Origin: an uncultured Paraprevotella sp. | Lineage (GTDB): Bacteria > Bacteroidota > Bacteroidia > Bacteroidales > Bacteroidaceae | DNA: 64,000 bases | Direction of reading: 5' to 3' | Assembly (NCBI GenBank): GCA_900548345.1 | Contig: URKA01000014.1 | Span: 3,442-67,441, forward strand | Translations under genes and position numbers: made by a program | In this document: positions 60,221 to 64,000 of the stretch, one piece after another | Layout: the number at the start of each line of letters is the position of its first letter | Numbering within the stretch: position 1 is the stretch's first letter | Notes under the pieces: model-generated | Told to the model about the DNA's origin: nothing | Databases searched by the model: none | The model's input: only the letters and a program-made list of their open reading frames with translations

Positions 60221-61174
60221 TCAATAGATTTGTCGGGCAATCTCTCTGATGCTGTCTGTTGCCGATACGGTATAGAAATGCAGGCTGGGTACGCCGTGCG
60301 CAATCAGTTCGCGGCACTGTTGTGTCGTCCATTCTATGCCCACCTGTTTCACTTCCTCATCGGTCTTGCACTTGATGATTTCCTGAGCCAGCGGCTGCGG
60401 GAGGTCACAGTGGAATGTCTTGGGCACGACGGTCAGCTGCGACAGTTTGGAGAAAGGCTTGATTCCGGGGATGATAGGGATGTCGATTCCGGCTTCCCGT
60501 GCTTTCTTGACGAAGGCAAAGTATTTCTCGTTGTCGTAGAACAGCTGGGTCACTGCATATTCTGCTCCCATTTCGGCTTTCTGCCTGAGCACTTCGAGGT
60601 CTGTTTCCAGATTAGGAGCTTCTTCGTGTTTTTCGGGATAGCATGCCACACCGTAGGAAAACGGTTCTCCGGGGCATTTGATAGGGGAGCCGTCAACGAA
60701 GAATCCTTCGTTGAAGCGTTTGATGTGTCCGAGCAGTTCGGTGGCATGTGAATAGCCGTCACCTGTAGGGCGGAACATGGAATCTTCTTTGGCTTTGTCG
60801 CCGCGAAGTACCAAAAGGTCGCTGATGCCGAGAAACTGAAGGTCGAGCAGCATGTATTCCGTATCTTCACGTGTGTATCCGCTACAAAGAATATGAGGCA
60901 CTACATGGATGCCGTATCGGTTCTGTATGGCTGCGGCTATGGCGATGGTGCCCGGACGGCGCCGGATACGCATGCGTTGCATCATTCCGTTGCCCAGTTC
61001 CTTATAGACATATTCGCTACGGTGTGTAGTAATGTTGATGTATTGAGGAGCGAATTCCCGTAATGTATCAATGGTGCGGAACAGGCTGTCGGTTCCCGTC
61101 CCTTTCAGCGGGGGAAGGACTTCGAAGGAGAAAGCCGTGCCTTTCTGACTTTTGATAAGGTCGATTACGTTCAT
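60221..61174 (-). CDS. metF: Methylenetetrahydrofolate reductase
   Basis: A 317-residue FAD TIM-barrel enzyme making 5-methyl-THF for methionine. FSFEVLPPLKGTG, YINITTHRSEY, PHILCSGYTREDTEYMLLDLQFLGISDLLVLRGD, YGVACYPEKHEEAP and IIPGIKPFSKLSQL are family blocks. Start at MNVIDLIKSQ (61174). First gene of a four-gene operon; holB follows after 5 bases. Confidence 0.95.
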   Translation of the reverse strand: MNVIDLIKSQKGTAFSFEVLPPLKGTGTDSLFRTIDTLREFAPQYINITTHRSEYVYKELGNGMMQRMRIRRRPGTIAIAAAIQNRYGIHVVPHILCSGYTREDTEYMLLDLQFLGISDLLVLRGDKAKEDSMFRPTGDGYSHATELLGHIKRFNEGFFVDGSPIKCPGEPFSYGVACYPEKHEEAPNLETDLEVLRQKAEMGAEYAVTQLFYDNEKYFAFVKKAREAGIDIPIIPGIKPFSKLSQLTVVPKTFHCDLPQPLAQEIIKCKTDEEVKQVGIEWTTQQCRELIAHGVPSLHFYTVSATDSIREIARQIY

Positions 61175-61219
61175 CTTTGTTGTTTTATGCTTCCGTTTAA
61201 ACAGAAGGTGCAATTTGGG

Positions 61220-61227
61220 CAAAGATA
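61220..61227 (-). promoter_or_regulatory. Promoter -7 box of the metF operon
   Basis: The minus strand reads TATCTTTG, 45 bases before the metF start. Confidence 0.55.
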
Positions 61228-61302
61228 CGAAAAAAAAGCGAGCGTTCTATTATTTTTGTGCACTTTGTAATGAATATATTTCCCGGATTCGCTTGAATCA
61301 AT

Positions 61303-61390
61303 CTATAAATAAAAGTTTTGTTTTCAAAAATAAAAGTTTTATTCTTGAAACCAAAAGTTCTGTTTTTGAAAATAAAACTTTTATTTATAG
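61303..61390. repeat. 88-bp AT-rich intergenic element, copy C
   Basis: CTATAAATAAAAGTTTT at the left, AAAACTTTTATTTATAG at the right, four 21-bp units between, exactly 88 bp as in copies A and B. It lies 46 bp beyond the point where MATE homology ends, upstream of the metF promoter. Confidence 0.85.
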
Positions 61391-61436
61391 ATTTGAAGGG
61401 CTTGGAAACACTTTCCGAAGACGCTCTCACATGCGG

Positions 61437-61667
61437 AAGCCATGTGGTTGTTGATACGAATCCGATGGAAGCCGATGCTTCGGCCCCTAAATGTCCAACC
61501 ATGGCCGCGTCGATATATTGCATGATGATGGAGGACAGTTGTGCGATGACTGCCGGAATGCTGAGTCGCATGGACAGGTGCAACTGTTGCCGCAGTGTCA
61601 TCGGCTTGCCGTTGCGAATTAACGCAAGCAGGGCGTTTGTCTGGCCGGATTGTACCTTCATCCGCAT
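61437..61667 (-). pseudogene. MATE efflux transporter, 5' remnant
   Basis: Only the first ~77 residues of a MATE/DinF multidrug transporter remain: MRMKVQSGQT, then LSIPAVIAQLSSIIMQYIDAAMVGHLGAEASASIGFVSTTTWL (first membrane helices), after which homology stops at 61437. The frame continues open through foreign sequence and the 88-bp element to 61197. A normal MATE protein has ~450 residues and 12 helices, so this cannot work as a transporter. The ATG overlaps the flavodoxin stop as TAATG, showing it was the third gene of the DUF362-flavodoxin operon. Confidence 0.8.
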
Positions 61668-62206
61668 TATGCCTGTTTGCCCATTTCGTATGCTTCCTGC
61701 AATTTCGGATTGCCCTTGATTTCTCCCACGTGCCATACGCCACCGCAAAACAGCGTACCCTTTACGGTAGGATTCTCCAGGCAGTCGAGAAATCCCATGA
61801 AGTTGGCGGTGATGCGGCTCATAATCGTCTCGTCTTCCTCTGCGGCCGTGGCGATGAAATAGAACTCCTTGTTCTTCATTTCGGTATAAGGTCCGCAGCA
61901 TCGGTCTATCATCATTTTCATCTGGGCACTCATGGCATAGAAATAGACCGGTGTACCCATCACGATGACATCTGCCGCAAGAATCTTTCCGATGATTTCA
62001 GCTGCATCGTCCTTCTGCGGGCATGGTTTGTTGTACTGGCTGCATACGCTGCATCCCATGCAAGGATGTATGTCCTTGTCACGCAGGAAGATTTTCTCTA
62101 CTTGGTTTCCACTTTCTATGGATCCGCGCATGAATTCATCGCAAAGCGTGTCCGAATTGCCTCCGCGACGGGGACTGGACGATAAAATCAGAATACTCTT
62201 CGACAT
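61667..62206 (-). CDS. Flavodoxin-like NAD(P)H/FMN oxidoreductase (iron-sulfur flavoprotein type)
   Basis: A 179-residue flavodoxin-fold protein. FMN loop SSSPRRGGNSDTLCDEF, a compact Cys cluster CMGCSVCSQYNKPCPQKDD as in iron-sulfur flavoproteins, and GTPVYFYAMSAQMKMMIDRC. It probably transfers electrons in an anaerobic redox step; partner unknown. Four bases behind the DUF362 gene; its stop overlaps the ATG of the MATE remnant. Confidence 0.87.
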   Translation of the reverse strand: MSKSILILSSSPRRGGNSDTLCDEFMRGSIESGNQVEKIFLRDKDIHPCMGCSVCSQYNKPCPQKDDAAEIIGKILAADVIVMGTPVYFYAMSAQMKMMIDRCCGPYTEMKNKEFYFIATAAEEDETIMSRITANFMGFLDCLENPTVKGTLFCGGVWHVGEIKGNPKLQEAYEMGKQA

Positions 62207-62209
62207 GGT

Positions 62210-63295
62210 TTATTTGTTTATATGTGTCTGTTTCTTGACAAACGGTTTCAATCCTTTAACGGCTTCGGCAACGGTAATGCGCTTGCCGCCGTTGTCCAGG
62301 TCGATGAGAATGTAACGGTCGTTGCCCATTCCCAGTTCCTTCATGTATGACAACTGGCGTAAGCCGTGACGGCTTTCGATGCGTTCCACCATGTCGTGGT
62401 GTTCGGCTTCGGTCATGGCATACACCAAGTCCACGCATGCCTGGTCCAGAGCCAGAATGTCGGTGGAAGAAAGGATTCCAACGTTGGGAGTCACGACAGG
62501 AGCGGCGTTCACCCCCTCACAGTCGCACGATACCGACATGTTGCGCATCACATTGACATACGTGATTTGCTTGCCGAAATAATCGATGACAGCTTTTGTG
62601 GATTCGGTCATGCGCTCCATGAACTCCTCCTCTTTGATGTCCCATTGGTTGTTCTGTCCCGGTGTGGTATGAATCCATGCTTTTCCAATCCGTCCGTCCG
62701 CGCAGCCGATGCCGATATTCTTATTGCTTCCGCCGAATCCTCCTTGCGTATGTCCTTTGAAGTGGGTAAGCACTACGAGGGAGTTGTAATTCGTCGTATG
62801 GCTACCCACCGACATGTTCTTGAACCATTTGCCGTCGTGGACAGGCAAGGATAACGTGTCTTCTTCGTCCAGAATGTCCACAGGGCAGAAAGTCCAGCCG
62901 TTTACTTCCAATGTATGGCGATGTTGCCTGGTGGTATAACGGTCTCCTTTATAATAAGTATTGGTTTCGACGATGTTTGCATCAGGCAAGTCTTTTTGTA
63001 ACAGTGTCTTTACCCAATCGCGAGGTATGATGTTAGGCCCGTTTTGTTCTCCGGTATGAAGTTTCACTCCGGTATGTCCTTTGATGTTCGCACAGACCTG
63101 TTCATACGCATTGACAAGTCCTTCTGCGCTGAGGTTGCGCGTGAAATAGACAACAGACTCATTGCCTGTCCGTTTTTCGTATGGTATGTATTTGTTTCCG
63201 TTTTTTTCGGGAGTCGGGTCGGGTTGCGCCACGGCTGTAGTTCCCATTGCAAATAAACTTGCAATCATGATGATTGTTACACGTTTCATTCTCAT
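62210..63295 (-). CDS. Secreted DUF362 domain protein
   Basis: A 361-residue protein with signal MRMKRVTIIMIASLFAMGTTAVAQ. The DUF362 domain is recognised from LTHFKGHTQGGFGGSNKNIGIGCADGRIGKAWIH and VTPNVGILSSTDILALDQACVDLV. Unlike many DUF362 proteins no CxxCxxCxxxCP ferredoxin domain follows. Function unknown; operon with the flavodoxin-like gene suggests redox. Confidence 0.85.
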   Translation of the reverse strand: MRMKRVTIIMIASLFAMGTTAVAQPDPTPEKNGNKYIPYEKRTGNESVVYFTRNLSAEGLVNAYEQVCANIKGHTGVKLHTGEQNGPNIIPRDWVKTLLQKDLPDANIVETNTYYKGDRYTTRQHRHTLEVNGWTFCPVDILDEEDTLSLPVHDGKWFKNMSVGSHTTNYNSLVVLTHFKGHTQGGFGGSNKNIGIGCADGRIGKAWIHTTPGQNNQWDIKEEEFMERMTESTKAVIDYFGKQITYVNVMRNMSVSCDCEGVNAAPVVTPNVGILSSTDILALDQACVDLVYAMTEAEHHDMVERIESRHGLRQLSYMKELGMGNDRYILIDLDNGGKRITVAEAVKGLKPFVKKQTHINK

Positions 63296-63332
63296 TTGAT
63301 GTGATTAAATTTAGCGTTTCAGATTCTTTGTG

Positions 63333-63340
63333 CAAAGTTA
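63333..63340 (-). promoter_or_regulatory. Promoter -7 box of the DUF362 operon
   Basis: The minus strand reads TAACTTTG, 37 bases before the start codon. Confidence 0.55.
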
Positions 63341-63489
63341 AGTATATGCCGGAAAATATAAAGTAGACGAATTACAGATATTATAACCCCGATTACATGA
63401 TTTTCGGAAAGAGGTGTATGCCGATTGGGGGGCAGAGGCAGTAGTGATACTTCTCGAATTATTGCAAAACAGGAAAGAACCGTAATCGC

Positions 63490-63537
63490 AGTTTTTTGTA
63501 AAAGTTACGGTTATAATCGCAAAAGATTATACCTTTA
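63490..63537 (+). promoter_or_regulatory. Relic of the Fic-type promoter
   Basis: The 48 bases align without gaps to 31115-31162 with about 39 matches, including GTTTTTTGTAAAA, TTATAATCGCAAAA and the -7 box, here TACCTTTA. Three bases later the sequence enters the inverted ~400-bp repeat; no gene follows. The 150 bases before it hold nothing recognisable. Confidence 0.6.
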
Positions 63538-63540
63538 TAT

Positions 63541-63936
63541 TGTATCTTGAAGCCACATTTCAGTAAAACGCATCCGAAACATTTTGCTGTTTTACGGCAA
63601 AAAATGGTCTACCCCTTTAGTAAATCCCTTTAATATCAGAAAACTTCTGCGGCTTCGTCTCACGCGCGCGCATTACAGGAGTTTTTTCAAAACCCCCTTC
63701 AAGGGTTCAGACTTTCTGATTGACAATAAGATAGCATGCAAATTGCCTTCAGCCGGCACGCAGGTGGAAATGTAAATAAATCCCTCACAGGTGTGCACTT
63801 TGTTCCACACCTGTGAAGAGCGGAATGCACACAGGTGAATATTCCCTGAAGGACAGGTGAAGGCACTGATGTACATAAAACGCTGTTTTTCAGATAGTCT
63901 GAACCCTTGAAGGGTATTTCAGGAAAATCCCTGTAT
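63541..63936 (-). repeat. ~400-bp structured repeat, copy Y (inverted)
   Basis: Reverse complement of 33180-33578, with conserved order: ACTGAAATGTGGCTTCAA end block, AAAGGGGTAGA, the GCGCGCG tract, TTCAAGGGTTCAGA cores, CACCTGTGTGCA hairpin. A 63-codon frame inside (ending ACKLPSAGTQVEM) is not convincing as a gene. The last ~60 bases of the window after it show nothing. Confidence 0.8.
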
Positions 63937-64000
63937 AGGGAATGGTATGGGTCAGTAGAAAATTAGTGGGGGAACTCTTTTCAGGTTCGCAAATTATCCC

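Noticed and set aside
63584..63775. 63-codon frame in repeat Y
   Set aside because: It lies inside a structured repeat whose copy X has a disrupted frame; no conserved coding pattern.

Overview
The window looks like a chromosomal segment of a gut-type Bacteroidales (Bacteroidaceae or Prevotellaceae-like). The evidence is the repeated TAnnTTTG minus-7 promoter boxes, marker genes of the phylum (gldH, a PorT-like barrel, ricT with a long basic tail, a monomeric GlyRS), lipoprotein and TonB-type envelope genes, and polysaccharide-degrading enzymes. I could not assign genus or species. No rRNA, CRISPR array, complete IS element or prophage was seen.

Layout. 1-4834: start of a lipoprotein (cut by the window edge), pnp, a TonB-dependent receptor. 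4942-8265: two identical tRNA-Leu(CAA) genes flank a triheme cytochrome c peroxidase and a GH30 glycosidase. 8453-15447: a PI-PLC-like secreted protein, then a divergent rhamnogalacturonan set (PL26-like exolyase; GH105 and DUF4861). 15723-23305: Nudix, S41 protease, DUF3316 protein, parC, glyQS and an FKBP lipoprotein. 23415-33578: an accessory stretch with HEPN/MNT, two Fic proteins, a DUF4143 ATPase, a frameshifted low-GC surface protein, a 60-aa peptide gene and non-coding repeats. 33658-44840: asd, an antiporter-tcdA-lolD-cvfB operon, a second DUF4143 ATPase wedged between cvfB and rplS, a split 5'-nucleotidase, a PorT-like protein and a small 2[4Fe-4S] ferredoxin. 45003-50091: operon lptF/G-like, ribBA, Bax-inhibitor-1 family, aspC. 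50302-57270: tRNA-Met, then purH(IMP cyclohydrolase only)-mreB-mreC-mreD-mrdA-rodA. 57272-61174: metF-holB-ricT-gldH on the minus strand. 61437-63295: DUF362 protein, flavodoxin-like protein and a truncated MATE gene. 63300-64000: relic promoter and a long repeat.

How genes work together. The GH30, PL26-like, GH105 and DUF4861 proteins suggest breakdown of pectic side chains and the rhamnogalacturonan backbone, although no SusC/SusD pair lies in the window. The mre/mrd/rod block is the elongasome. The lptF/G-like and lolD genes serve envelope assembly.

Most unusual signals: (i) three copies of an exactly 88-bp intergenic element built of 21-bp units with closed inverted ends, one lying where a MATE gene is broken off; (ii) a ~400-bp structured repeat present in opposite orientation at 33.2 and 63.5 kb, next to a Fic gene in one place and next to a relic of the same promoter in the other; (iii) a DUF4143 ATPase cassette bounded by an 80-bp direct duplication of the complete cvfB-rplS intergenic region; (iv) operator-like repeats around the minus-7 boxes of the Fic and both ATPase genes, with an identical 33-bp spacing in the two ATPases; (v) a frameshifted surface protein followed by a small peptide gene.
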